From assembly GCA_016987375.1 (NCBI GenBank), contig PJRA01000549.1, positions 704,663 through 768,662 of the forward strand: 64,000 bases of DNA, given 5' to 3'. Both the position numbers and the translations under genes were made by a program. The notes beneath the pieces were generated by a model. It did not search any database and was not told the origin of the DNA. It saw nothing but the letters and a program-made list of their open reading frames with translations. Shown piece by piece: positions 49,755 through 62,439 of the stretch. The stretch's first letter is position 1. Each line of letters opens with the position of its first letter. The stretch comes from Brachionus koreanus. Its lineage: Eukaryota > Rotifera > Eurotatoria > Ploima > Brachionidae.

Positions 49755-52700
49755 ATGGAGTCGAACAAGAGCGAGGAAATGAAGCCGCAAAAAAAAGCCC
49801 AAATAACAATTCACAAATTTAAGTCGTGCAATTCAACCACTTCATCAGTGTCGGCCGATTCCGGCCCAACAAACAACAGCTCAATTTTAAGCAACAGTCC
49901 TCTTGCTAATTTACAGCCTTTGTCTTCTTTAAATTTTGATATTTTGCCATCAAATGTAAAATTTGAGCTCGATCAACTCGAATTAGAACTTCTTGAGGGC
50001 GACATTACCCAAAAAGGCTATGACAAAAAACGAGCTAAAGTCATCGAACCGTATCTTAGCATGCTCGTTACTTCAAAAGACGAGTCTACACAAAAAAATC
50101 GAACAAACATTCAAATAGCTAGCCAATCCAACGATTTAAACAAATCTAAAGAAAAAATTCGAATACCTAAAAAGAATAAAAACAGAGAAGATCCAAATGC
50201 TAATAGATATCATTCGGGTAAGCCTGATTAACCTTTTAATTTAATCAAAATCATTAATTATTTTAGTTTTTTAACGTTTAAAATTATCTTCTTGTTTTTC
50301 TTCTTCTATTATAACCTTTTAGTTAAATATTATTTTTAATTATTTTTTTTTTTAAAGAAGTGAATTTTTAATTTAACGATTTACTCATTAAATTAATGTA
50401 AATGGCTTTTAAAAATTAAAAATTGATTTTTTTTTCTAATTTAAAATATTAATTAATTACTATTTATATAGATGTAATAAGCATTATTCCAGGACGGGTA
50501 TTAATTTTAGTTTCAAATTAGAAATAATTTCCAGTCTATAATTAAAAAAAAAATTTTTGGCAAAATTAAGTAAAATTTATTTAGTAGTTCCTTCTTATTT
50601 AGACCCAACTTTCTGTTTGCTTTAGCCGTAGCATTATCGATTTGGGTAGTCCATTTTAGATCACTTTGACTGTAAATACCCAAATCCTTTTCATCGTTTG
50701 ACTAACTCAAGGTTTTTGAACCAATCTTATAACCAAAATCTAGGTTCTTGTACCAAAATGAACATTTTTGCATTTATCTTCATTTAACTGAGTCGACCAC
50801 TCTCTGACCATTTACACACTAAATCTATATTTGATTGAAAGTCATAAATCGGGTTCAAATTATCAATTTTTGATAACTGAGACTCCACTTTTAACTTATA
50901 CCTAACTTGAGCTAATATCCGCTAAAACTACTCTTTTTGATTGTTCAAAAAGTAAAAAGGATGCTTAGTTTCATTTTGCATTTTATATGATTCAAAGTTA
51001 CAAATCATTTGTAGACAAAAAATTTTGATGTATTTATATTTCGAAAATATTTATTAATTAAATTCGTTTTTTGAAAAATTGAAGATGATAATTTTGATTT
51101 TAATAAAACATGCCTTCTTTTTCAAATAATTATTAATAGGCAAAAACTAAAATCTACTTAAAATGCAAAATAAACAAAACTCTATGATTCAATTTGTCTA
51201 GAGACCATTTTCAAAGATAGGAAAAAAATTTAATTTATTATCTATACGCTATTTTGATTTTTATTAAAATAATTTCTTATTTAAAATGAGTTTAAAAAAA
51301 AGTAAATTATAACTAATTTAAACTCTTAAAATTAAAATTTGAGTTCATTTTTGAAAATTCTCAAATATTACAAAATTCGTAAACATTCATTTTAAAAAAA
51401 TATATTTTTACAAATTTTGTTTTCTTATGCCATTTTAGCAAAAATAATATTGATTCTTTTAGATGATATTTTTGGATAAATTCATTGCGTAATTTTCTAT
51501 TAGAATAAGTTATAGGCTTTCTTTTTTTTTTTTTTTATTAAATATGAGTTTTAATTTAGAAAAAATGTTCAACTTTAAAATCTTTTTTTCAGTTTATTTT
51601 TTAATCTAATTGGTAAAAAGTTCAAAGATTATTTTTCCAAATTTATCTCTTTCAAATAACGTGAAAAAAATTTAGAAAATTTTCTTATAAAATTTAACAA
51701 AAAAGTAACATAAAAATTATTTTTTTAAGAAATTCGCCAAGAAGCAGTCAAAGCAGCATTAGCCATGTATTCGAATCAGAAACAATCTTGCATAGTTGCA
51801 TCAAAACGAAATACTGGATACATGATGCCTCAACAAATTAGCAAAAAAGAAAATACGGAAAAATTTTCTGATTCATCGGATGAGGAAAACGGTAAATTAG
51901 ACTTAATAGAATCTCCAGTTAGCAACTGTAGCACTAATGATAGCTATGCTAAAAAATCTAACTTAAAACATGAATTTTTTGATAATCAAACATCGGAATT
52001 TGTTACACCGAAGCTAAATGATATATTAACCGTAAATAGCACTGGCACTAGCAGCTGTTCAGCAAGCACTGGCTCTGCTAGTAACACTAGCAGCAATTTA
52101 AGTATTCCCAATGAAACTAATAAAATTAATAACTGTCACATAAATCAGTTGTACTTTCACGTACACGATCTAAAATCTACTAAACAAAATTCTAATAAAA
52201 CAAATTACTCAACACCGTTTCAAAAAACAGATCGAGTAGTGGCAATTAAAACTTCTAATCAAGCTAACTCGAAAAACTTGACAAAACTGCAAGCTCAAAA
52301 TCAACAAATAAAAAACATTCAAACCTCAAACCAAAAAATTGCCGATGCAAGGAACAAAGAAGAACAACACAATACTTCAGATTCGAAAAGTCGAAGTGCC
52401 TCAAGCGGTCATCTCAACCAGTCAATTTCTTCGGAAAATGGTAGGTTTAGCTTTTTTCTTAAATTTTGAATTTTAACATACAAAATTCCAAAAAAAAGTA
52501 ATTAGCGATTATGCAATAGAGTATAAATCAAATATTTTTAAAATCTTGTCTATAAAAATATAAATTTTTAAATCTTTATTTTATTTAGCATTAATGATAG
52601 TCTTTTAAATTGCTTTGCTAAATGAATTTAGAATTTGTTTGCTTTATGAAAATAGATTAGTCCTATTTAATCAAAAATAGAATGAACTCTATGCTCTCAT

Positions 52701-55700
52701 ATAATCAGTTACAAAATTTAAAAAATGAAATGATGAATATTTTATTTTTCGTTTAAAAAAAAAAAGCTTTTTTGAATCTATTAATCTTTTTATTTTTTTA
52801 TTCAAAGTTCGAACTAAACCAATTAATTTTACAACTTTTTTTTTTTTTTTTTGAGTTTTAAAATGAAAAAATTTACTTTCTAGCAATCGAAATTCAAAAA
52901 TATATAACAAAATATACTACACTAATTTAGGCTTTTTATTTTCTCAAGACGCAAATAATGACGTCAAATTTTACTCTAAACATAAATTTTTGTGAATAAC
53001 TAATTAGTTTAACTAAAGATTATATTTTTTTCTTATGAAGCTTTTTAAAAATTTATTTTTCATCAATTGAAAAAAATATTTTGATTGCTTAATGAATTTA
53101 ACAATTCGGATTATAAACCCTACTTTTTTTCTTATGAAATTTAAAATCTAGCATTTTATATCCTATTTACTATGAGCTAAATTTTTGTATTTATTTTCAC
53201 TCGATTATTCAAAAATCTGGACAAAAACGAAACCAAAAACTAAATTTTCTTTCAAATCTCACTTGGAAATTTCAATTTTCATATAGTGACAACGATACTT
53301 TTTTTATATTGGTGAAATAATCCATATTTTAATGAACGATGAAAAAAAAACAAAAGATATAAGTCAAATTGGTCTTAGCCTCAGAGATTATCTAAATCTT
53401 TTTGTTTGTTCACTAATATTTGTATCAAATTTTTAAAAGTGTCAATTTAGCTTCATCTTTTATTTGTTTTGCTTTATTTCTTTCGTTTTATTTTTCATCC
53501 CTAATCATAAAAATAATCTTATTTCTGTTGAATAATAAATTTTTTTATCTAATTGAATTATAATGTTTTATTAGTATTACTAATAGGTTTATATTCAAAA
53601 TTATGAATTAAGTCAAGATAATAAATCAAAATTTAGTTGACATACACAACGATTGTAAAATTAGAAAACTTCAATATTCATAATTCTATTAAATCAGAAA
53701 AATAGCTACTTTCTAATTTATAAGTTGACTAATAATTAAATTTTTATTTTGAATTTTTTAAATAAAAAATAGGAAAAAATTCATTTTGCCAAAAAATTAT
53801 AATTCAAAATTAAATAAAGTTAATTTTTGTCAAATGAATTTAATGTTAAAAAATAATTGCCAAAAATTTAGTGGTTAGATGATTCTAAATGCCAAAAATC
53901 AGATAATTATTTATTAAATTCAATAAACGCCAAAAGGAGATAATGTAAAACACAGTATCAAAAATTTAGTATAAAAATCGATTAATTAATTTAAGAAAAT
54001 AAAAATGATGAAAATTGAAAAATCAGACATGTGAATAGAAAGAAAAGTTCAAAACTAAAAGAATAAGTCTTCTGTTTTATTACAATTTTTCTTTTATTTT
54101 GTTAAAATTTTAATTTTTAAATTTTTTTTTTCATGATTTTCGATTTGGTTTTGATGAAATAAAAAATAATAATGATAAATTTTTATTAATAAATAAAAAA
54201 AAATTGGAAATTCGAATTTCTTTTTGTTTGGAATATTTGTTTGAATAGCTCGAAAGGGTTTTGTTAATTAAATTTTGTTAATTTTCTCAAGATTCTCTTG
54301 AAATACGCGTAACATCGCGAGTATCGGCCAAAATTCAGCAATTACTCAACACACTAAAAGTAATCTATCTATTTTTATATTTAAATTTTAACAATATTAA
54401 TTTTTATCTAATTAAAGAGACCCAAACGTCGACCTTTAAATGAATATTTTGAAGACAACCAAGAAGAAATAGACAGTAAGTTAAAATTTTAATCTCTTTA
54501 AAACCGATTTGGTATTTAAATTGACATTTCCGATCATCTTTCCAATTTAGAGCTCACAGCTTCTCCTCAATTAAGCAAATATTTATTATAAATCCTAATC
54601 CTTTCTAAATCACAGGGCGTTTGAGATTAACCGAGCCAAAAAAAATGGCTTGTTAAATTAAATGCTTTTTAGTCCTACTCTCACTACAAACTATGAGTCT
54701 AAACGAGTCCGTAATTCATCCGACTCTAATATCTTCACCAACTCTTTCCGCTAAGATTCAAATAAATAAAAAGTATAACCGCAAAAAAGACTTTTATACT
54801 CTAACTGGCCGCAATCAGCAGCAATCTCGTCTATTTTCTCAATATTACGTGCAAAGAGTTGGCACATTTTTGACCCAATATAAGATAAGAGAAAATTTTA
54901 AATTTTTACAAATGATTTCAGTACCACCATTGGATCCAGCAGTGCCGAAGCCAGAGGGAGGCATCAGTGTGCCGGCGTGTGGCGAGCCACTCGTCGTGCC
55001 CTCATCGTTCCCGCAAAGTCTAGAAGCAGCCATACACAAATTTGCCAATGCGTCCAGCAAAGCCATTTGTCTCAGCGTAATAGATCAGTACGGCAAATCG
55101 GTTAACTCAATCACGTATGTAAAACTGTTGTCCAAAGCGCAAAGAATAGCATTTCATCTTCTCAACAAGCTGCCAAACATCAATGAGGACATACATTTAA
55201 AACAAGGCGACAGAATTGCGCTTGTTTTTCCTAATAATGACCCTGTTGGGTTTTTAGTCTCGTTTTGTGCTTGTGTTTTGGCTGGTCTAGTAGCAATACC
55301 AATTGACGTACCGACAGCAAGACGAGACGCCGGATCGCAAAGCTTGGGATTTTTACTTGGTCAAGTAGGCGCCACTTTAGTCCTCACTTCGGAATTATGC
55401 TACAAAGGCTTACCAAAAAATCCAAATAGTGAAATTATCGAGTTTAAAGGTTGGCCAAAAATGGCATGGATTGTGATTGAAAATTTGACAAAGTCGCCTC
55501 CAAAAGACTGGTCACCACCAAATCGAATACCAAACGAATCAATAGCTTACATTGAATATTCTAGTTTAAAAGATGGAAGTGTTACTGGCGTATCAGTTAC
55601 TAGAGAACAAATGCTAGCTCATTGTCAGACATTAAATGTTACTTGTCAGTATAACGAAGGTGAATATGTTGTTTGTGTGCTTGATTATAAGCGCGAATTT

Positions 55701-58700
55701 GGATTTTGGCACGGAATACAATCAGCAATATTCAATGGAATGCATACAGTATTCATTCCTTATCCAGTAATGAAAATAAATCCGGGCATATGGCTTACAA
55801 CGATTAGCAAATACAAAGCATCTGTGGCATTGGTTAAGTCACGTGACATGCATTGGGGCTTGATGGCTCACAGAGAACAAAAGGATATAAATTTGGAGTC
55901 GTTACGTTTACTTTTGGTTGCAGATGGTGCTAACCCATGGTCACTTTCTTCATGTGATACTTTTCTTGATGTATTTCAGTCCAAAGGTTTGAAAGCTGAA
56001 GCTATTTGTCCTTCAGCTGGCTCATCCGAAACACTTACATTGTCGATTCGTAGACCAGATAGAAATGGACCACAATCGAGTGGACGAGGTGTTTTATCCA
56101 TGTCTGGACTAAGCTATGGTGTTGTTCGTGTCGATCAGGAAAATAGTCTTACCTCATTGACATTACAAGATGTTGGTCTAGTAATGCCTGGAACAGTGGT
56201 ATGTGTGGTTAAAGTAAATAGCTCAAATAACAATCCGACTCTTTGTCACACGGATGAGGCTGGAGAAATCTGCATTAGTTCTAAATCAACTGCTAGTGGC
56301 TATTATGGACTTCAAGGCTTGACAAACACGGTCTTCAAAGTGTCACCCCATGGATCTGACAATTTACCTATTGGAAATCGTGAATTTGTAAGAAGCGGTC
56401 TTGTCGGGTTCCTAGGACCTGGTGGATTGTTGTTTGTATGCGGATCAAAAGAGGGCCTGATTGAAGTAAGTGGCCGTCGTCACAATACTGATGATGTAAT
56501 AGCCACAGTTCTTGCTGTAGAACCGATGAAATTTATTTATCGAGGCAGAATAGCCGTTTTTTCCATCAAAGTTTTAAAGGACGAAAGAATTGTAATTGTT
56601 GCAGAGCAAAGGCCTGATTCGACCGAAGAAGAAGTAAGATTAAGATTTTTTTTTCTAAATTAATCCTTCATAAACCTGTTCAACTAAAGAAACAGTCTAA
56701 CATTAAGAAATTAACATCATCCTTATCTTTTTTGTCTTCGACAACTAGTTTGAGTAAAAAAAAAATCTACGAATCAAAGCAAAATTTAGATGCTGAAAAC
56801 GTGAGTGAATAAATAAATAAGTTTTGCTTTAATTTCTGTGTACTTGCGCAAAATTTTCTAATTTTCAGCTAAAACACTTTAAAAATTTTTAGAATTTTTT
56901 CTATTTCATGATCAATAAATCAAAAATTTTTTTATTGATTATATATATGGATTGTTGTTGCTTGAAATCTAACAATTCTTTTATTCAATATTATTGAAAA
57001 TAATTTTAAAATTAGAAATTATATTTACGAATGCCATGAGTCAAAGAAATACAGTTTTCTTTAATAAATTTTAGCGAATTTTGAGTTGAAATTTAAATTT
57101 GAAATACTTAATACTAGAAAGCCCGGTTGTCTTATTGCAAAATAAATGAATTGAAATATCAAAAAAAAAATTTAAAATTTAACCAAATTTATAAAGATAA
57201 AAAACAAAGTTTTTTTAGGTTCCAACAAGCCTTATTCTAAAATATCAAGTTAAAATTTTTAAAATCGGGTCAATTTGACCCGCCGGACTTTCAATTGTTA
57301 AATTATTAAGAATTAATCTTAAAAATGTATTAAACCAAAATTTTTTTTTTTTTTTAAATCAGCTATTTTTTAACTATATTTATACTTTGTCATAAAAATA
57401 TAATTTTCAAATTTTTATCAAAATTTTTATTCAAACAAATATCTAAATTTTAAAATTAAATAATAGAGCTTAATCTAATGCTTATCTTAGCTTTTTACGT
57501 TAGTTTATAATCCTTTTAGAATTGTTTAATTATTCATTTAACTAATAAAATTTTAAACCTTTAGTGTTTTCAATGGATGAGCCGAGTACTTCAAGCAGTA
57601 GATAGCATACATCACGTTGGAGTTTATTGTTTAGCATTGGTTTCTCCAAACACACTTCCCAAAACTCCTCTAGGTGGCATTCACATACCTGAAACTCGGA
57701 CTAAATTTTTAGAGGGTTCACTTCATCCAACCAACATTTTGATGTGTCCACACACATGCGTTCTCAATCTTCCTAAACCTAGAGAGCATCATCCCGAAAG
57801 AGAAGTTGGTCCTAGTGCGGTTCTAGCTGGAAGCATTGTTCAAGGACGACGGCTAGCAGAAGCTAGGGGCCGGGACTTGTTCGATGATGAATCTGATACA
57901 GCAAAAAAGTATCAATTTCTCGGTGATATACTTCGATGGCGAGCTGCAACTAGCCCAGATCATGTTCTATACACTGTTATTAATGCTAAAAATCAAGAAA
58001 TTCAAAAACTTACTTGTTCCCAGCTACATAAAAAAGCTGAAAAAATTGCCAGTCTTTTATCTGAGAAAGCACAACTAAACAGTGGAGATCATACAGCTTT
58101 AATATTTCCACCGGGAGTTGATTTGGTTGCTGCATTCTATGCTTGTCTTTATATCGGAGCCATACCTGTTCCAATAAGGCCTCCACATGTTCAAAATGTA
58201 CAAACAACTTTGCCAACAATTAAAATGATTGTTGAAATGGCTAAAATAAAAGCAATTTTAACCCAAAATACATTGATAAAACTTTTTAAATCAAAGGAAG
58301 CAAATTCTGTCATTGATTCACGATTATGGCCTCTTTTGATTGATATTGAAGAAAATACAAAAAAAAAACTCTCCGTATATCATCGACCGCCAAATGGAGA
58401 TAAACTATGTTACTTAGATTTTAGCGTGTCTACAACAGGAATGCTTGCCGGCATAAAAATGTCGCATGCCAGTAGTACAGCTCTTTGTCGTGCTATTAAG
58501 TTATCATGTGAACTATATCCATCAAGAGAAGTTGTTCTCTGCCTTGATCCATACTCAGGCCTTGGATTTGTGCTTTGGTGTCTTAATAGTGTATATTCAG
58601 GTCATCATTCTATTCTAGTTCCACCTATTGAAGTTGAAATAAATCCGTGTATCTGGCTGGCAACAGTTTCTCATTATAAAGTTAGAGATACATTCTGTTC

Positions 58701-60719
58701 GTATTCGGTAATGGAATTGTGCACAAAAGGACTTCGTTCTTCAGTAATTGACTTAAAGGTAAACATTTATTTATATATTTTTTCTTTATTCATAAACTCA
58801 AAATATATTCATAAAATTAAAGCCTACGTATTCTCATACGTCTTCATCTAGTCTATCATTAAGCTCGTTTTTAGAGCCAAATTCTAATGGCACTCTACTA
58901 AAGCGATATCTAAAGGTTATATGTTGTTTTTTTTATTTTTTGTATGTTTATTTGGTCAAAGTTTTTTGAATGTTTTAAAATTGCTTGGACTTATTAAAAT
59001 TATTCTTGAAGCATATGTAAATTTTTGTTGTCTGTGTTAATTTACTACTAAAAAAATGAATTTAATTTTAAAATTTTTTCAAATAATAGAAAACTGGTAA
59101 ACAATTGATAAAATTAAAGATTACTGAAAATAAAAAGTTTATTTTTATTTTTATTATTATTATTTTTTTTCACATAAAATTACTTTTTAATGAATTAAAA
59201 AGTTTGTTATATTAGCTATTGTTCGGCAATGTGAAACTTTTGTACAAAAATAACAGTACAAAAAGGAAAACCATATAATTTTTTTTCAAGTTATGCAAAA
59301 ATGGCTCTGCAAACAATAAAAAATTGTAAAAAATTGTACAAATTAGAACAAACAAATTCTGAACTCAAAAACTCTTTATTTTCTGTAAAATGCACATCAC
59401 TTGATAAATTGCACAACTTTAATTTTGTTGCAGTTTTTACAATAGCTAATAAAACAAAATATTTAATTTAATAAATATGTAATTTTATCCGATAAAAGAA
59501 TGACAATATTTCACATTACCTTTAGTACAAATGATGAACTAATAATTTTTCTTATTGAAAATAATTCTAAATGATCAAAATTAAAATCATTAAAATTAAT
59601 AAATTTAATGAACATATGATTAATTGACAATATCATATTTTTTTTCTCAAAAGATTATTGAAATTTTTTTTTAAACTAAAATTTTTTATTTAAAATTCAA
59701 TTTAATATTAAAAAAAATTTGTAATTAGTTCCGTTGTCTTGTAAAATATGTTTTTCTATATGAAAAATTATAGAAATTTATATAAATAATTTTTTTATTT
59801 CAAGTCACGCGGCATCAATCTCTCATGTGTTAGAACTTGTGCTATAGTAGCCGAAGAGCGACCGCGAATTCAATTAACATCATCTTTTATAAAATTGTTT
59901 CAAAGTCTAGGTTTGCCAGCACGATCTGTTAGCACCACATTTGGCTGTCGGGCAAATATTGCAGTTTGTTTGCAAGGAGCTTCAGACCCAGATCCAATGC
60001 CAGTTTATGTTGATCAACGCGCTTTACGAAACGATCGAGTCACAATCGTAGAAAAAGGCAGTCCTCATAGTCTTTGTCTACTCGAATCAGGAAAATTACT
60101 TCCCGGAGTTAAAGTAGTCATAGCAAATCCAGAAACAAAAGGTCAATGTGCAGATTCACATCTTGGCGAAATTTGGGTTCAAAGTCCGCATTGTTCAAAC
60201 GGCTTTTATAACATAAGCGGCGAGGAAATTCAAGATGAAAATTTTAATTGTCACTTAGCCACTGGAGATACATTAACATCGTATGCAAGAACCGGCTATC
60301 TAGGCTTTGTGCGTCGCATCGACTCTAAACTTTCCAATAGCAAACCTCATGATGCCATTTACATTGTCGGTTCTTTGGACGAAACAATGATGATTAGAGG
60401 TATGAGATATCATCCAATTGATATTGAGACCACAGTTTTAAGATGTCATAAAAAAATTTGCGAATGTGCTTGCTTCACATGGACTAACCTTTTAGTCGTT
60501 GTGGTTGAACTCGATGGAAATGAAAATGAAGCATTAGACTTGGTTCCGTTGGTCACGAATAGTATTTTAGAAGACCATTATCTAATTGTTGGAGTAGTAG
60601 TTGTAGTCGATCCAGGTGTAGTTCCCATAAACAGTAGAGGCGAGAAGCAACGAATGCATTTAAGAGACGGATTTTTAAGCGATCTTTTAGATCCTATTTA
60701 TGTGGCTTACAATATGTAA
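49755..60719 (+). CDS. DIP2: Disco-interacting protein 2 (DIP2)
   Basis: Large conserved protein with an N-terminal DMAP1-binding domain and two acyl-AMP-ligase-like (FAAL-type) domains; the family is linked to lipid/diacylglycerol homeostasis and neuronal morphology. Exons: 49755-50217, 51730-52440, 54292-54359, 54418-54475, 54922-56633, 56690-56800, 57565-58758 and 59805-60719. The DMAP1-binding motif is LELELLEGDITQKGYDKKRA. A Ser/Asn-rich linker leads to SRVSAKIQQLLNTLKRPKRR. Domain 1 runs from PPLDPAVPKPEGG (GDRIALVFPNNDP, RDAGSQSLGFLLG, VKSRDMHWGLMAHREQKDIN, VADGANPWSLSSCD) to GRRHNTDDVIATVLAVEPMK. Domain 2 starts CFQWMSRVLQAVDSIHHVGV, has LDFSVSTTGMLAGIKMSHAS, and ends GEKQRMHLRDGF…DPIYVAYNM, the invariant DIP2 end. 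Exon 56690-56800 adds 37 residues not present in the DIP2 sequences I know. Confidence 0.93.
50590..50830 (-). mobile_element. LINE fragment in DIP2 intron 1
   Basis: The reverse strand reads REWSTQLNEDKCKNVHFGT then, after a frameshift, DLGIYSQSDLKWTTQIDNA and TAKANRKLG. This is the region just after the RT palm in non-LTR elements (…NxxKCxxMHxG…KDLGVxxxxDLKW…). A short dead fragment. Confidence 0.8.
57108..57301. mobile_element. piggyBac-like MITE in DIP2 intron 6
   Basis: Bounded by TTAA at 57108-57111 and 57298-57301. The left end TACTAGAAAGCCCGG and the inverted right end CAATTGAAAGTCCGG share the core GAAAGxCCGG, and a sub-terminal palindrome cgggtcaatttgacccg (57266-57282) parallels the one in the 31115 element. 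The ends are diverged, so this is an older relative or a second subfamily. Confidence 0.6.
59208..59452. repeat. Inverted-repeat-bounded segment in DIP2 intron 7
   Basis: ttatattagctattgt (59208-59223) is mirrored by acaatagctaataaaac (59439-59455), and nearby ggcaatgtgaaac has a mirrored partner tttcacattacc at 59510-59521. The arms are short and diverged; a MITE is possible but not proven. Confidence 0.3.
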
Positions 60720-61185
60720 CTCAAATACATTTTCACTTGAAGAGCCCGATGAAATAACGTGTAAATATTGACCGCCTGTAACTGGATCGATATTGTTAAG
60801 AAAGATTTTGGTTTTTAAAAAATCAGAAAATTCAAAATTTTATTGCTATATTTTTTTTTAATTATTTGTTTTTTTTTTTTTATTTTATATGTTTATAAAA
60901 TAATCTAATGTTAAAAATTGTATTTTATAATAAAATTATGAGACTAATTTTTTATCTCTAATTAAATCTAAAATTCAAGTTCAGCCATCTAAATAATACA
61001 GTTCAAGCAAAAATTAGTTTTAAATTAAAAAAAAAATGATTAAAAAAATTTTGTTAAAAAAATGTTTGGCTGATGGTGGCCTGACCACGAGTCAGTCGAT
61101 TTTATTTAAAATTAAATAAAAGTATTCTAAAGCTTCCAAATTCAGTGAAAAACAGTTATATTTATAGCAGGGTTTCCTAATGCCA
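60720..61185. other. Spacer after DIP2
   Basis: AT-rich 3' flank of DIP2 with T-runs and no gene. A slightly GC-richer patch at 61068-61100 (tggcctgaccacgagtcag) is unexplained. Confidence 0.4.
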
Positions 61186-61640
61186 AGGCGTATTGTTGTT
61201 TACGGTGATAATGCCGGTTTAGAACCCAAACTTAAGGCCGATCCAAAAGTACTCAAAAATGTTCAGAGGAGGACCACAAAATTTATCCCGGAGCTGAAAA
61301 AAAAGACCATATGAAGAGAGATTTGAGCATCTAAACCTTACAGACTTGTTCACAAGAAGAATAAGAGGTGACTTAATTGCATATTTCAAAATCCAAAGAG
61401 GACTAGATATAATCAACTGGACGGTCTCTGTTAGATTTGTCCCAGCAACGAAACTAGATCCTCAGTTGGCATAAGAAGACAAAACAAACGATTAATTAAT
61501 GAACCTATGAACCATTTGAAAGGCCAGCGAGCATTCGTATCTTAACTAACTGAAATTCACTAAGCCAAGAGTTAGTTTACTCGTCAACGACAGTGAAGTT
61601 CAAGAAAGGTTTAACAATAGGAACAAATAAAAGTATATTT
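61186..61640 (+). mobile_element. LINE 3' end fragment
   Basis: The + strand encodes, across frameshifts, VLKNVQRRTTKFIPELKKK, EERFEHLNLTDLFTRRIRGD, LIAYFKIQRGLDIINW and then IRRQNKRLINEP with a degraded tail. This is the standard C-terminus of CR1/Jockey-like ORF2 proteins (VQRRATKLI…RLRGDLIxxYK). Several frame breaks show it is dead. Confidence 0.85.
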
Positions 61641-62294
61641 AACTCCTAGCTAATTATCATTCAACTTTTATTGGTACATTTATTATTCCAGTTGTTGAAC
61701 CTGTTTTTGACATATTTAATAAGTCAATAAACAAAAAGAAAAATAATTTTTATATAAATTTTTATTTTAAATATTTTATAAATAAGCAAAGGTAAATAGT
61801 CAGAATATTGTGATTAAATGCTGTTTATTGTGCATAATTCACATTACGTACTTCGTCAAGAAACTGATAACAGCGCACTACTTCTACCACTAAATTTCGT
61901 AAAATCTTAAGTTTTAATCATAGAAATTTATATCAATAGATTTGATATAAAATTTCAAAAATAAATAATATTTTTACCGATCAAAATAATGTTTATGAAA
62001 TATTTTTAGATTATTTATATTTTTGTGTATTCATTTCCTATTTTTTATTTTACTCCACTTTCTATCATCTTCTGAATGCTTGTTAGATTCTGAAATTTTA
62101 TCAGACTTCTTTTTTAACAATTTCATATAATTTGAATATCATCATTAAATAAGTTTATGTTTATTTTTACACAAGAAATTAAGATTCATTTTACTGTTAA
62201 TTTTTTATTAAAAGAAAATCAAAAAATTTAAATAACTAACTGAGCTTAACTGGGTTTTTAAATGCATCTAGTCATTTGGATTTCAAGATTTTCT
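61641..62294. other. AT-rich spacer
   Basis: Between the LINE fragment and the repeat before the mariner element. Only A/T-rich sequence is seen, with no coding or structural signal. Confidence 0.4.
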
Positions 62295-62400
62295 TTCTTT
62301 CTATTTATTGTAATGGTATTTTGGATTGCTTGACATCTTCTTATGTCTGTTTTGATTCCTATTTTTGCCTCAAACATTTTTATACATAGTGGACATCTTG
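62295..62400 (+). repeat. Dispersed repeat beside the mariner element
   Basis: 62313-62383 (tggtattttg…cctatttttgcctc) closely matches 4318-4388 in the KMT2 intron, in the same orientation. It lies outside the mariner inverted repeats, so it is a separate repeat. Confidence 0.5.
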
Positions 62401-62439
62401 TATCGATTTTCGCTACTTTTACTCAGATTAAAAAAACTA

